From assembly GCF_905163445.1 (NCBI RefSeq), contig NC_053197.1, forward strand, positions 11,904,001 through 11,968,000: a DNA stretch of 64,000 nucleotides. Direction: 5' to 3'. Both the position numbers and the translations under genes were made by a program. This document shows positions 34,074 to 46,530 of the stretch, one piece after another (position 1 is the stretch's first letter; each line of letters begins with the position of its first letter). This stretch comes from Pararge aegeria (Eukaryota; Arthropoda; Insecta; Lepidoptera; Nymphalidae). The notes under the pieces were generated by a model. The model saw only the letters and a program-made list of their open reading frames with translations. It was not told where the DNA came from and did not search any database.

Positions 34074-34122
34074 TTTGTGACGTCAAGATTGACCCTCTGA
34101 ACTTTAAGATTGACGTCACAAA
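34074..34122. repeat. Inverted repeat with two TGACGTCA palindromes
   Basis: Arms 34074-34086 and 34110-34122 (13 bp) each contain a perfect CRE (TGACGTCA). The 23-bp spacer is unrelated. Confidence 0.8.
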
Positions 34123-35401
34123 CTGCAGTTATACGATCGTGATACGATTTTAATGTCATAGTGAACGCCCTTGTAACTGGCGCGGCGCTACCTAAGTATA
34201 ACTTATGCTGAATTTAGAAACAGAAATCTATTTATTCTAGTGGAAAAAATTTAAATTCTCTTTTGAAGTGTTGTTAAATATATTCTTTATTTTTTGAGTA
34301 GATTTACACCTCGTAAAGTCAAAGTCATAACTTAAAAGACTTATAAAAAGGAATGATGCGTACATACAATTCCATTGCAATGAGATAATCGTGTTAAATT
34401 CTTATATCATATCTTTAATCGTGTTCCAAACCCGGCCTGATCTAAGAAGCCAACAACAAACTCTGCCGGGTAATCTTTAGGTATATAGGTATATAGTTTA
34501 GATCTACGGTTTTAACGAGGACGTTGAGTCATAAGCAGAAAGTAAAACGAAAACATCTCATAGGTACCTATACGAATACACAAATACGAACCATGAAACA
34601 TCCAACTTTCGATACATTTATCAACATTTATATCATTCACGCGCCACCAACTGCTCAACACCTAATTTGTTTATCGATTTTATTGATTCTATTCACAACA
34701 AATCGGTTTAAATTCATATAACTTGTTTTACACACACTGCACTGTTGCAGATAAAATTAAATAATTGTATAAAAGCCCGCAGTGCATAAAACACAACCGA
34801 TATTCTCGGGAACAGGGCACAGTGTGTTATTTTAGGGTTAATTAGCTATACATGTTTGATGCTCATTCGCAGCTTCAGAGGACATGCTCTGGTGAACTGT
34901 GAGGCTAGCTTAACGCTTTAATCACGTGTACCTACATCAAAGCACATTTCTTCTTAGTTTAACTGAGGTAAAAAAAATAGTTCTACGATTTTATATTTTG
35001 TACTCTCATGATCGCCATCCTCAGCCTATCAGAATGTACTGCTAGCAGCAGGTCTCCTCTCGCGTAGGTCAGATTGTGTTTAAGAGCAATGACCCACCAT
35101 GCTGCTCCAATGCGGGATCGTGGGCGTATTTCTTAACAGAAAATTAACACCCACATCCTTGCCAGATTCAGATATCAAACTTCGAAATAAAACATCATAT
35201 TATATCTACACATTTGTATACAGCTGTCTAAATAAGTATCCAAAATAAATGAAACATTTTTAAAACTTCATGTCTCGGTAATTTTTTAAATGTGGTTATT
35301 TACTGTACGTTGACATAATAACTTATTGTATAAAATGCAGTTTGCATATTGACAGAATAAACTACTACGCGGCTCTCGCGCTTTCTATAGGGTGGTTTTC
35401 A

Positions 35402-35496
35402 TGCACCAAATAATTTAATTCTTTCTTTAATATTCCTATCATTTAAATCTCCATTTTGAATATAATGATAATGAAAGAATTAAATTATTTGGTGCA
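35402..35496. repeat. Foldback element with 24-bp perfect terminal inverted repeats
   Basis: Arms 35402-35425 and 35473-35496 with a 47-bp interior. No clear target-site duplication flanks it. Confidence 0.85.
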
Positions 35497-35837
35497 AATT
35501 TTAACTGAGTAGTTCATTTCAACGATGTAAACGTTAAAAAATCGAAGTGTATAGGTATTTATTCTATGGTAAAAGAGTTTTAGCAAAGTTAATGGAGTTA
35601 AAATCGTTTGGACATATCAGGGTCAAGGTTTTGTTAGTGATTCGCCAGAGAGAATATTTTTGCTTCTGTTTTAATAAACTTACACAAACTAATGCTGGTT
35701 ATACTTACATCATCATGCCTATCGCCCAAAAAATTTTATCTAAATCCTTTTTGGAGCATATTTATTTAACAGTGTATGGCTTTCGCTTTCATTTCATTTT
35801 CATTTTCAGTTTGGTATAAATGGATGACAATTTTTAA

Positions 35838-35930
35838 TGTATAAATGAATTGAGAGATTGGAGTTGTGCCAATATTTAATGTATAAATGAATTGAGAGAT
35901 TGGAGTTGTGCCAATATTTTATGTATAAAT
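35838..35930 (+). repeat. Tandem repeat, ~42-bp unit, about 2.2 copies
   Basis: The unit 'aatgtataaatgaattgagagattggagttgtgccaatattt' repeats almost exactly and breaks down in a third partial copy. Confidence 0.85.
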
Positions 35931-36517
35931 GGATGATTTGCATAGCATCAAGCCTGCAAGCTGCAGTGATAGGACAATAGGCATGATGTATGATCAGCAT
36001 TATGGTCGTCACAGACGTTTTATGCGTATAAGGCTTTCAGAGCTTGGGGCTATTAGCAGAACCGTAGGTATAACTCGTAAGAAATTTTGAGCCATTACGG
36101 TTGACTTAGCGTCCCGACACCGACAAAACATATCATACAGGAGAAGGTTTATTCAAATATTTTCAACGATAACTATACAATTTACACACATGTAGCACAT
36201 TTATCTTGAAACTTGTAGTTACAAAAATCTTCAAAACGTAGGTATAATTTGTTTTGTATCTACCTATTACGCTAAGCCGGCGGTAAATGGTTTGATATGC
36301 ACGACATATATATTATATGTCCATTTGTATAACGAACCAGGGTTCCGATTATTAAGACTATTCCACTATTAATTAAAAAACTGGTTGAATTCTTGTACTT
36401 GTTTTGAGTGAGCGGCCCGCACCGTTTTAAACCAAAAATATTTAGAATAAGTACTACTACTTATGTTCTTTACTTATGTCCTAAAAAAATATAATAAACA
36501 TATTGCATTTTATACAG

Positions 36518-36628
36518 TTATCATACGTTGAAGTTGCAGGAATAAACCGTCATCAGTTATATAGAATGCGTGGCACAGGTCGATGTATGATGGTTCAAAG
36601 ATACGGTTCGCCGAGCACCTTTGTTAAG
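36518..36628 (+). CDS. Candidate internal coding exon
   Basis: An open 37-codon stretch (LSYVEVAGINRHQLYRMRGT and on to FVK) is bounded by an acceptor (gcattttatacag) and a donor (AAG|GTGAGG). Codon use is balanced, with many Arg and Gly codons, unlike the AT-driven random frames nearby. No upstream exon was found. It may pair with 38679-38798, which is in the same phase. It could instead be part of an unrecognised repeat. Confidence 0.3.
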
Positions 36629-37125
36629 GTGAGGGATCCCTATAAAGCTCGTGGACAGGCCAAGGTCGATAAAAAAAGAAATAACGAGACACGTAGGAGG
36701 TGCGTCATAATTTATGCGTCTTTATATGTTCGTATCATATATTTATATGTAAGGATAGAAGCTACCGCGTTTTTTTTAGCGCGTAAGTGTACTTTACTAA
36801 GTGTGATTGAATGATTGTAATTTTATTGCATACCAAACAAACGTGCAGAAAAATAAGAAAAAACACAACACAATGTATACCTCAATGTAAGACTGAGGTG
36901 TATTTGGGGTTGCTACAGCTCACAGGGGAGACGGGTCGATCGCGAAAGCACACCACGGGAAGAGTCCCATGGCTCGACCACATCGAAGGAAGAAAACTGC
37001 GGCATACTGAAGTGTATCGCTAATGCACTCGTATTCATATCAAAATATCTACCGCCATCCCAATGAATATAATTTTAATTATTACTATAAGTATCATATT
37101 AATATATCACATTATTACTATATCA

Positions 37126-37478
37126 TCTTAATATATATAAATCTCCTGTCACGATGTTTGTCCGCGATGTACTCCTAAACTACTTAACCGATTTTAAATT
37201 AAATTGGCACACTGTGAGCAGTCCGGTCCAACTTAAGAGATAGGATAGCTTAGGTCTTTAATTATAAAATTCAAAATTCATTTATTTCAAGTAGGTCTAA
37301 TATAAGCACTTTATAGTCGCAATTTTATTTTATTGCAAATTGTTTGTCTGTGATTAATTGATAGTCACAACTCACATGTTATATAGGTATAAATACTATT
37401 ATACTCATTTAAGGCTTAGCGATACTGAATACTTTAAAAACAAAATCAAACGCAGACGAAGTCGCGGGAAACAGCTAG
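37126..37478 (+). mobile_element. Short non-autonomous Helitron
   Basis: The 5' end is TCttaatatatataaatctcctgtcacgatg, after an A. The 3' end is 'aacgcagacgaagtcgcgggaaacagCTAG', followed by T. These are typical lepidopteran Helitron termini. A 50-bp Jockey-like 3' end is embedded at 37268-37317. Confidence 0.7.
37268..37317 (-). mobile_element. Jockey-like element 3' end fragment nested in the Helitron
   Basis: 'aaaattcaaaattcatttatttcaagtaggtctaatataagcacttt' matches the end of the element at 31591-32677. Confidence 0.65.
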
Positions 37479-38678
37479 TAGTAATATAAAATTATAAGCA
37501 CATTTGTTTTAAAATTTCTCTAACAATTCATTTCAATCATAGATTTTTTTTATGAAAGTTTCAAATCGTTTATGATTATGAGGTGATATTTTTACGAGTC
37601 AACCCGGTCCTTACGCAGTTAACTAGAGTTAACTAAGGTTATCTAGATTTGTCTTAAAAACTTCTGGTCAGATCCCTGAAATTTTGCGTTATCTTGTTGC
37701 AAACGTCTGCTCACACAGTAGAAACCCTGATATTAGAAAAAAAAAAACACCTTTAAGGAGGAAAATGGGTGTTAGAATTTTGTGTCACAACCACTGTATA
37801 CGAAAATATCGTATCTATACAAGTGACAAAAATACAAAAAATATTCTCTAAATAGTCATTTATATGCACGTACTCGTAATTGAGGACGTAACACTCGTGG
37901 TACAAACCTAGATTACGTTATTACTTATTAGGTACATGAAAGAGGGACGTTTTAATGAGTAGTATTGACGTAAAAATGATTTGCTACTTCGCATTACACA
38001 TTGTATTTATTCCTTTAAGTGTAGGTACTATAGTTTGATTAACAATAGTAAAGCTTAAATTTTAAACAAAGCAATTTTCACTCGTTTTCGTGTTACTGCA
38101 TCAAGTGTACACGTAACCCTTTTTCAATGAAGAACTTAGTGCTTTTAAGGTCACGTGATAATTAATTAGTAAAGTTTTCTGGAGGTCTACCAAAAGATAC
38201 TTACTAACTTAGAGGCATAGGTACTGCTTGGGTTTATAAGAGGGACAAGAAAAGCGTTTAAGAGTTTGAGCCCAAAAAAATCATTTTTTCAGCCTATTTT
38301 TGTTAGCTTTCTAGTGACAAAGCGAATGTGTTGGTCAGAAGAAAGTTACGAGGATCTATTCAATATTTTTGAAAACCACAGAGTGCCATTTCAAAAAAAC
38401 GACAACTAGTGACAACTGTTTGCCAGTATTATGACTAGATGGCGCTTATTCGAATCCATAACAATCGTAGTTAACTTTAACGGTATCGAATGGGTAGAAA
38501 TTCTTTCATTACGCACCAGATAACCTTCAGTAATGCTTTTTCTATGTGACATATTTTTATGGGTGCCTTGTACCTACGAAAAAACGATCAAAGATAAAAA
38601 CAATTGATTTACAACGGTAATGTAATATCAACAAGAAATGAATCAAATCCCGTTTTAATAATTCATCTCCATTTACAG

Positions 38679-38798
38679 ACGAGTGGTCTGAGCATGATCC
38701 GAGGCAGATATAAGAAAGTGATTCAAAGAAACCATCAAGTATTGGATTCCATCAATATACTTCGTGTACGGGTTTTACAAGTATCGCTTGCATTTTAG
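38679..38798 (+). CDS. Candidate terminal coding exon
   Basis: After a pyrimidine-rich acceptor (attcatctccatttacag) 39 codons run to a TAG, reading TSGLSMIRGRYKKVIQRNHQ and on to VSLAF. The phase would join the exon at 36518-36628 across a 2.05-kb intron that contains a short Helitron. No homologue is recognised and no AATAAA lies close downstream, so this stays tentative. Confidence 0.25.
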   Translation, partial: TSGLSMIRGRYKKVIQRNHQVLDSINILRVRVLQVSLAF

Positions 38799-38799
38799 A

Positions 38800-41700
38800 T
38801 TTTCTATATTATTCATATCGATATCTAGTGGTACCTATCTGTAGTGTTTTAGTTTTTCTCGTCTTAGAGCATGATCTCTGCTATTTATCTATTAAAGTTT
38901 TTAAACTAAGATTTTCGTGGTTAATAAACATTTCTTAAAAAAAATAAACGGGTACATCCCACGATAATATTTTTGGATTTGTCGATATTTCAACCCAGTT
39001 GCATGGATCGTGGTCGATCAGTGATACGGACGGGATTCAGTCAGTCAGACGCGTGGCGAATATAACATGACGTTAATATGACCTTTAGTGAAACTAAAGT
39101 CAAGAACTTTTTCCCCGTTCCACCACAGAACAGCGAGATACCGTTAGCAGTGACATCCTTATGTGGTTGATATTCCACCAACACGCACGAAACGTTTTTT
39201 AATCCACGTTTCTGATACGAACCGCTAGGATGTGGAACGCCCTCTTGGCAACTGTGTTTCCCTGCCACGTATAATTTGAGTACTTTCAAGGCAAGAGCGA
39301 ATAGGCTTTTTCTAGGCAAGCGTGCTCCAACCTAGACCTCATCATTGCTTTCTAACGGGCATGATTGTCATCAATCGCTGGCCTATTTTTAATAAAAAAC
39401 AGCAGGTAATAGCTAGTTTTATATAATTACCTTTGTCATGCAGCAGATGTAAGATGTAAGAATAGTAATTAACAATTCATTTTATGTAGCAGATGTGTAG
39501 TAGATACCTATTTACTTACGCATGCTATTTGCGTGGGCAATAATTATTTTGCATTAATGGTTAAGCAATGAATTTTAAGTAGATGAAGTTGGATATATTT
39601 TATAAATTGACACTACACTTTTAACGAGAATAACATTGCAGTTGAGAATGCCGCCAGCCGCTAGCCGCCAACAAATATTATGAAAAAATTTATGGAGCTA
39701 AAAAATAATATAACTAATACTTACATTCAATATTGCAATAAGAATAATTACATTTTCATACTATGAGAGTAAGATAAGAAAGTGAAACTGCGATTTCATA
39801 CTGCAATCAAGTGTTACCTGCATTGAGTGAAAAGTTGTAAAAATCATTTTGGATTTACGCAGCAATTTTTTTTATTTAATAAATCTTAGTTGGATTATTG
39901 TTAACACACAAGAATATATGGACTTTTGATAAGTTAATTCTACAACACACTGCGTCGCATCACCTCTTCCTCGATTGTTAAGGGTCGCAGCGTGATGTTA
40001 AAATATAGCATTACAGAAGAATTGTTTTATCAAATGCATAATATATTTTTTAACTGGTACATCTAGAAATTGGTTCAAATAAAAACTTTAGCTTTAGTAC
40101 TGACAGACAGATATAGATAACCTATTGTTTTTTTTATCGACCTAGAATTTGAAACCATATTTGGAAGCGAAACGTTAAAAAGAAAGCCCAACGAGGCCTT
40201 TATTGCATTGGCTTCAATGATACGCGACTAAATAAAGGGCTAAACTCCTTTTAGGGGCGATAAACACCTGTCCCTACATTTTTATGGTTACTAGCAAAGC
40301 AGGTCGCCTCGTCCCTGTTTAAAAGGTTAATGACTATGAAAATGCTATTTATAATCTTTAGCAGAACACTATAGAGACCGTCTATTGTCGTCCGCCCAGT
40401 AACTGACATAAGAAAGCAGGAGGTTAATAATTTGACGCATTATTTTTAATGAGGCTGTTTTGTTTATTTTAAATGGGAATTTTTAAAGCCAGACGTGACA
40501 CAGACTATTAGGTATCAACAGTTAATTAAACTGCTTGTTTAGTATTTTAATTAAGTATATATTACCACTGTAATGTAAAAATGTCGTAAATTATAACTTC
40601 ACGTTTATAACATTTCGCAACAATTTGCTACAAAAAACTTTTAAAATCCGTCTTTTAACTTGCAATAAAACTGTTAAGCTTTTAACTGTTAAAAACTGTT
40701 TTAAATATACGTCTTGTGACACTGAGAAAGTCTAGGTAACATATAGCCTAGCTAAAATTATTCACACAAGACAAGACAGACCTTTGTAACTAATATTTGG
40801 GTATACAACTTTGCGTTATATCTTCTTTAAAAAATAAACATATAGCCTAGCTAAAATTATTTGTACTGTGCCATTGACCTGCTATTAAACTGTAATGAGA
40901 AGACCCCACTTCTCATTATATTCTAATGAGATATTGAGTTTTATTCCGGTTATTGTACTGTATGCTTATTGATTGGTCGCCCTTGCGTCAACGCACGTTT
41001 GACATCATGTTACTAGTTTATCGTACAAACAACATTTATTTAGTCCATATACACAACATTTTAATTGGTCGCCATGCCACTTGTCACACGTTCATGAAGA
41101 GTTGTTGGTTTTTATTCAGAATTTAAGCACAGTATTAGGAAGAGGTACGTACGCTCCAAGTCTTTGATCTCGTGGTAAAAGCCGACATCATCTAAACAGT
41201 ATCGCAACATTAGACTCTAACTCCTGAGCTGACTCTGACCAGTGAGGGACCTTTCTCGCCCTGCACTTGAAGCATGATTGATGTACCTAGACGGCTTCGA
41301 CTGGCGCCTTTGGAGAATATATCGCTGAAGGTGTCTTATCTACCACTTTTTTTTATTGTTGATATTTTTGGTGACATATTATATATTATAAAACATAAAT
41401 TTAAATTGGTAGAGGCTACCAATTTAAATTTATGTTTTATATCACTCGGAAACCTACATCGAACTAATAACATGCCCCTTTTATGAAAGGTAGGTAAAAT
41501 AAACACATTTCATCACAATTCAGGTAAACGCTTTTTTACCTGAATATCTAACATTGCCTTACTTTATTTTTAACTTTTTTATTATACACAAAAAGTTTAA
41601 ATTTATTTATTCGTTTGATCATATTTAATCATAGTTTCTAAATGCTTAAATGCACGTACACAATAAAAATATTTACTTCACTTCATATGTGTATTTATCT

Positions 41701-42300
41701 AACTCAATGCCCAAAAATATCAACAATCCGATGTCTAACAAATGTAACAAATTTGGCAGTAAATTTTTAATTTTAAAGTTACGTTAGGTAGTAACTTTAT
41801 TGCCTTAAATTCTGTTCTCTTTTATGTTGTTCATGTTGTGTACAAAAGTATTCATTAACTCGAATGTAGCCGTAATCATGGCTAAATGGAAAACAAAGTT
41901 CCATGCGGGCTAGGCCACAGAACACACAGAAAATGTCCCTACATTAAATTTAACGGTAGGCATCAAAGTAATTGTATAAATTCACTTAAATAAAGCGACA
42001 ACCTTGAAAACTTACGTTTAAATACAAAAAAATCGATCTTCGTTTCTTCCAAGATACAGGGCGACTCAAAACATAACACTTTTGAAGACACTTATACTCG
42101 ATATTCAATTTGTAGTTTAAAAAATTTCAAAATTCGAATGTTTGTTGACGACGCGCCCGCGCACTCTACGCTATCTGACGGTATGAGGATCGAAGGCAAT
42201 GGCATTACGTCACACGAGACGCAACCTATTGACTTGACTTGGAAACGTCAGCCAAGGTCGCAAACGGACAACGACTTTTTGGTCTTTCGAAATTCATTCT
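38800..42300. other. Long AT-rich stretch, no gene established
   Basis: 39041-39319 carries a 92-codon minus-strand frame with a repeat-like flank ('caacccagttgcatggatcgtgg'); no domain is seen. 40738-40762 and 40837-40861 are exact 25-bp direct repeats 99 bp apart. Hairpins lie at 40893-40918, 41387-41441 and 41518-41545. 42134-42300 is GC-rich, as noted under the 42316 exon candidate. Confidence 0.45.
41387..41441. repeat. Hairpin, 26-bp perfect arms, 3-bp spacer
   Basis: Arms 41387-41412 and 41416-41441 around agg. Confidence 0.95.
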
Positions 42301-42315
42301 CGGATCACGTCTTAC

Positions 42316-42367
42316 CTGTGTGAAATTTTGGGGATCGTGGGAATTTATTGTTGTCCACTTTATCCAT
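42316..42367 (-). CDS. Candidate first coding exon on the minus strand
   Basis: Seventeen codons, MDKVDNNKFPRSPKFHT plus one base, end at a consensus donor ACACAG|GTAAGA. The DNA just downstream on this strand (42300-42134) is clearly more GC-rich than its neighbourhood and carries a TGACGTAA (CRE-like) site. No convincing second exon was found at lower coordinates. It could be a chance GT context. Confidence 0.25.
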
Positions 42368-42399
42368 ACTTACAATATAAATACAGAAATTCTGATTGT

Positions 42400-45300
42400 T
42401 TGTTCGCTAGTTCCTTAACTTATGTTCTTTTTAACTACGTATTTACATTTTTGACACTTACCTAAAGCTTTCTCTGCATCGTATGGTTATTTTTTTTGAT
42501 CCTTGGAAACCATCCGGAAACTATTCCCGTGTGATTTAAAAATATGACCTTTACCGCTAAACTTTATAGAGAGAATTTAATAGATATATCTGCATCCTGC
42601 AGACGCACATAAGATACTTTTTCCTTGAAAACTATCAAACCAAAGGAAAAAAACTGATTACGCGATTTTTTTCAAAATATTTAAAGAAACGCGTGTGAAG
42701 TCTTAGTCAACAGCAAGTTTAATAACAAAGACTTTTACACAGATGTTTTGTTTTAAAAACTAACAAAGACAAAAGTTTGCATGATTTATTACGCGTAGCA
42801 GTAATTACTTATTAGAATAAATTAACATAAATTAAATAACAAAGGTAATTTCTTTAGTCATTATAATAAGTAATGTCTAAACAAAATGAAAAATTTGAAC
42901 TCTTGACTTGAGTAGAATTTTACTTTTATGAACCCAAACATTTATGAACATTGCTTTTGCTTCATTTTTAATAATCCTTCATAAAAGTCGTTCGTATTCA
43001 GCAATTTTTTTGTTATGTTGCACACCGATTTCTCAAATCGTAAAATTCCTATTTAACTGGCGTAGTAGCTTAAAAATCTAAATTTTGTTTGTCCACAAAT
43101 TTTAAAGTCGCGTGATAGTGATTTCCGTTATTCTCATCCGACTACAAAAAGGTGTTCTGAAGTAGTTAATTTATTTTTCGATAGTAAATTAATTTTTCGA
43201 TACAGTTTATGATAGGTTTATTTCCTCTATTTAACAGTTTTCTAAGTAGTTAATGGTGAACTGGTCCTAATGGTCTGTGGTTTGTTTACTAGGATATAGA
43301 ACAGAATATAGAGATAGGACAAAGAATATTTAAAAAAAATCCATTCAGAGATAAGTTTGAAATCCCTCTTAACTCATGAATATTTTTAAAACATTTTGTC
43401 ACACTATGACTGTTATTATACAGATATTACAATAGCAAACAGTTCACATCCAACACCTATAGCCTTGAGGATTATGCTATCTAAAGTTTGTGAGATGCCT
43501 ACCTAGATAACAAACATTTTTAGTTGATTTAAAAATAACTGATAAGAATAATATTTACCTAATACTTCATCTCAAATATAGGAGGAATACGTAATATATG
43601 TTTCAGTATCGCACAATATTTTTCTATAGATGCAATATCATTAATTGCTGTCGGATCCTATTAGCCTAATTACATGTTGCACCGAGTTTGAATTATGTTC
43701 AACTGTCTGGAGCTTATTTTCATAATGATACATGAATATTGAATATGACGTATAGTAATTTTATTTTAGTTTGGTGAATAACTGGTGAAATCTTATCGAA
43801 AACCAAAACTAGAAAATTAGGAGCAGTAAGAAACTTTAATTTTGAGAAAGTGAGCTAATATAATCTTGCTCAATTTTAGTTAAATTTTCACCTATTTCTA
43901 TCTTTAATTTAAATTTCGTAATTGGTTCTATTTCTATCTTTAAAGTAAAAAGTATTGCAATTTAGAGAAAACTTGTAATACTATCGTATATATGTGTGTA
44001 TGTATGTGTGTGTTGCTCCCGAACCAATGAACCGATCTTGATTTTGATTGAGACGAGACTAGAAAATTGGTAGTCATAATTATTAACTTAACCCTACAGT
44101 GATGAAGATAATATACCAAATACCATAAGTCTGAAGAGAGCGTATCTTAGAGATTTTTCTCGAAGCAGCTGTATACAGTCTTTAATTTTGTTCACGATGC
44201 GTCATCAGCGTTATGGTTGTAATGACGTCGCATAACGACCTTTTATTGCGTTTTCATGGGGCTCCAAGGGCGCTGGGAATTACAGGCTTCTATTATCTGT
44301 AATGAAAATTGAGTCGTTGAAGAAAATTAGGCACACTTTCTTACTTTAAATCAACAAATATGTTATGGTGCTGAGTGCTGCTACTAAATGAGGTTAAAGA
44401 TTGATAGAACTTAAACTACTAATAAAAATCTGAGTAGCTTCGCAGTGCATATACTTATTTTTAATGTTATTTTGACCATAACACTGGCTAAATGGTTATC
44501 CACTAAACAGGATTCAGTAAATTTTATTTATATTTGATATTGAGCCAAACCAGAAGACATAAAAAAATATTCAAATTGGTCCAGTCGTTTTCAAGTTTGT
44601 CCGAGATACAGGCAAGGCAATTATTTTTTAAATCTATATTAGAAAGAAGATAGATAACTAGTTCGGATAATCTTTCTTAATATTTTATATATTTTACGAC
44701 AGGCTATAAAAAACGTACATACATTATATCTATAATTTATTTTTAATTACAGGGTTACATTTGGAGGAAACATTAAATATTTATTTTTATTAACATAAAA
44801 ACTCGAATTTGTAAATAGATCCACACGTAAGAATTTATACTTTTTTTAAGAGCTAAACACAAATGACTCTGAGTTAAAAAAACTGAGTTTATCAATAAAT
44901 TACAGCAATAGTTATTTAGTAAGTTATGCGAATAAAAATTTTGAATTAACATTTTGGATCATATACATTAAACCTTTTTTTTAAAACTTTTTTTTGCACA
45001 CCAAGAAAAAGGTTTACAAAAGGCGGACTTAATGTCAAACCATTTTCTACCAGCCAATTTTGGGACGTGCGCGAAAATACTAGTGTAAGTGTGGCAAAAA
45101 CAAAACTCATTATAAAGTAGTAAAAGATGATATACAACGTGTAAATGAAAACCGAAATAATACTTCAAAGACTTTAGAGGTATATTATGTACTGTCTCTG
45201 AGACTTATCTTTGAAACCGAAAACCTTATAGTTTTTGCTTAAACCACTGCCATAGTTTTTACTGAAAGAAATAAGATACAGCCTTAACATCACATGCAAA

Positions 45301-45600
45301 ATTAAAATCATGTGACTCCTGTCACTTTATTAGGTACGCGTCGCGCAGCGTAGGTACTATGCGTGTGTCGGTCTTTTATCTTCAATAGGGTTGTCATAAG
45401 TGAACACTTAGAATTTTAAATTCGTTTGTATGTAAAAGTAAATTCGTAATTATGTTACACGTTGTATTTGAAGATATTGTTTGAAGAAACATAATACAAA
45501 TAGACATACATTAAGATAAAAAAAATATATAAATGCTACATTTATGTAAGTATCATATAACGAATGGATATAAATATATTAATATAATAAAATATAAACT
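42400..45600. other. Gene-free AT-rich stretch
   Basis: No coding or RNA gene is supported. 43985-44060 (a tgtg/tatg microsatellite followed by 'gctcccgaaccaatgaaccgatcttgat') and 44560-44610 look like ends of decayed Helitron-type repeats. 43170-43205 holds a small direct repeat of 'aatttttcgata'. 45605-45650 repeats 'taaagttttgcatcgcagg' twice. Confidence 0.45.
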
Positions 45601-45659
45601 TACATAAAGTTTTGCATCGCAGGGTATGGAGTAAAGTTTTGCATCGCAGGTATGTCACT

Positions 45660-46530
45660 GACTTTTTTTAGAAGATGTTCTTTGACTTGTTTATTAAACG
45701 AGGGTTTAGAAGAAAGTCTCTTGATTGGATCCGGCTTCCATTCCATAGCTGAACTGCGTCGAAAGTGAAGGATTCCGAAATAAAACCAGTCTTGTAGGCA
45801 GTCACAGACAGTAGGAGACTATTAAAAGAGCGCAGACTGGGATCGCAAACTGTAGACTTCAACTTAAATCTGCTCTTTAGGTACAGGGGTATGAAAGGGT
45901 TATTAAGAACCAGGTGCACAGAATCCTTTGATCCTCTGACCTTGTATTGTAAGGCACCTGAGCTGAGAACGCGACTGCGAGACGTGATCGTATTTACGGA
46001 GGTTAAAGTCAAACCGTATACACGTGTTCAGTAGACGCTCGAGTTTAATGAGCAGCTCCTCACTCAGGTCCGTGCAACACGTGTTACCATAGTCCAGTAT
46101 AGGTAGTAACATCAAGTTTACTAAGGGGACTTTGGCGTTAACAGGTCAGAAATGTTTAAGTCGCAACATAGAGTGGAGAGTGCAGGAAAACTTTTGCGAT
46201 ATTTTATTGACCTGACTGCGCAAACTGAAAGAGTTATCAATAATTAAGCCTAAATCTTAGACGCTGGGAGGCAAAGATATAATAATGTGGTCCAGGCGCA
46301 AATTGGGTAGGGAGCTGCGAACAATGATCGCTTGACATTTCGAAAGATTTATCAAAATAGCGTTTTGTCTAGACCACAATGCGTTACCAGTAAGTTGATC
46401 ATTAAGCTAGCGAATGATTAGATCTAAATTGTCAACTGCGGCCAGCGTATAAAGCTGTAAGTATTCGTAAAGATGGTCTTGACAACTGAAAGTAGAAGTA
46501 ATGGAATTAATGAACAGGGAAAAGTAACGG
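45660..46530 (-). pseudogene. Non-LTR reverse transcriptase C-terminal pseudogene
   Basis: Two overlapping minus frames carry MMLLPILDYGNTCCTDLSEE with LLNTCIRF, then (shifted) FIPLYLKSRFKLKSTVCDPS and FDAVQLWNGSRIQSRDFLL. Further upstream, to about 46530, 'WSRQNAILINLSKCQAIIV' and 'LRLDHIIISLPPSV' are readable between stops. This is the thumb/C-terminal region of a CR1/Jockey-type element. At least one frameshift and two stops kill it. Confidence 0.65.

Larger units (their letters stand above)
33760..36500. other. Intergenic, no gene supported
   Basis: Contents: a CRE-bearing inverted repeat (34074-34122), small repeat fragments (34425-34480, 'cggcctgatctaagaagccaacaacaaactctgccggg', related to 30365-30415), a hairpin (35402-35496) and a short tandem repeat (35838-35930). 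35040-35110 and 62150-62225 share 'accaccatgctgctccaatgcgg'-type repeat sequence. Confidence 0.5.

Noticed and set aside
36811..37023. 70-codon frame ending GRVPWLDHIEGRKLRHTEVYR
   Set aside because: It weakly recalls the C-terminus of RTE-type elements, but the match is too short and degenerate to call.
39041..39319. 92-codon minus-strand frame as a gene
   Set aside because: No splice, promoter or domain support, and one flank is repeat-like. Left as unassigned.
41200..41360. Possible second exon for the 42316-42367 candidate (KTPSAIYSPKAPVEAV)
   Set aside because: The proposed acceptor is preceded by an A-rich, not pyrimidine-rich, tract, and the frame ends at once. Likely chance.
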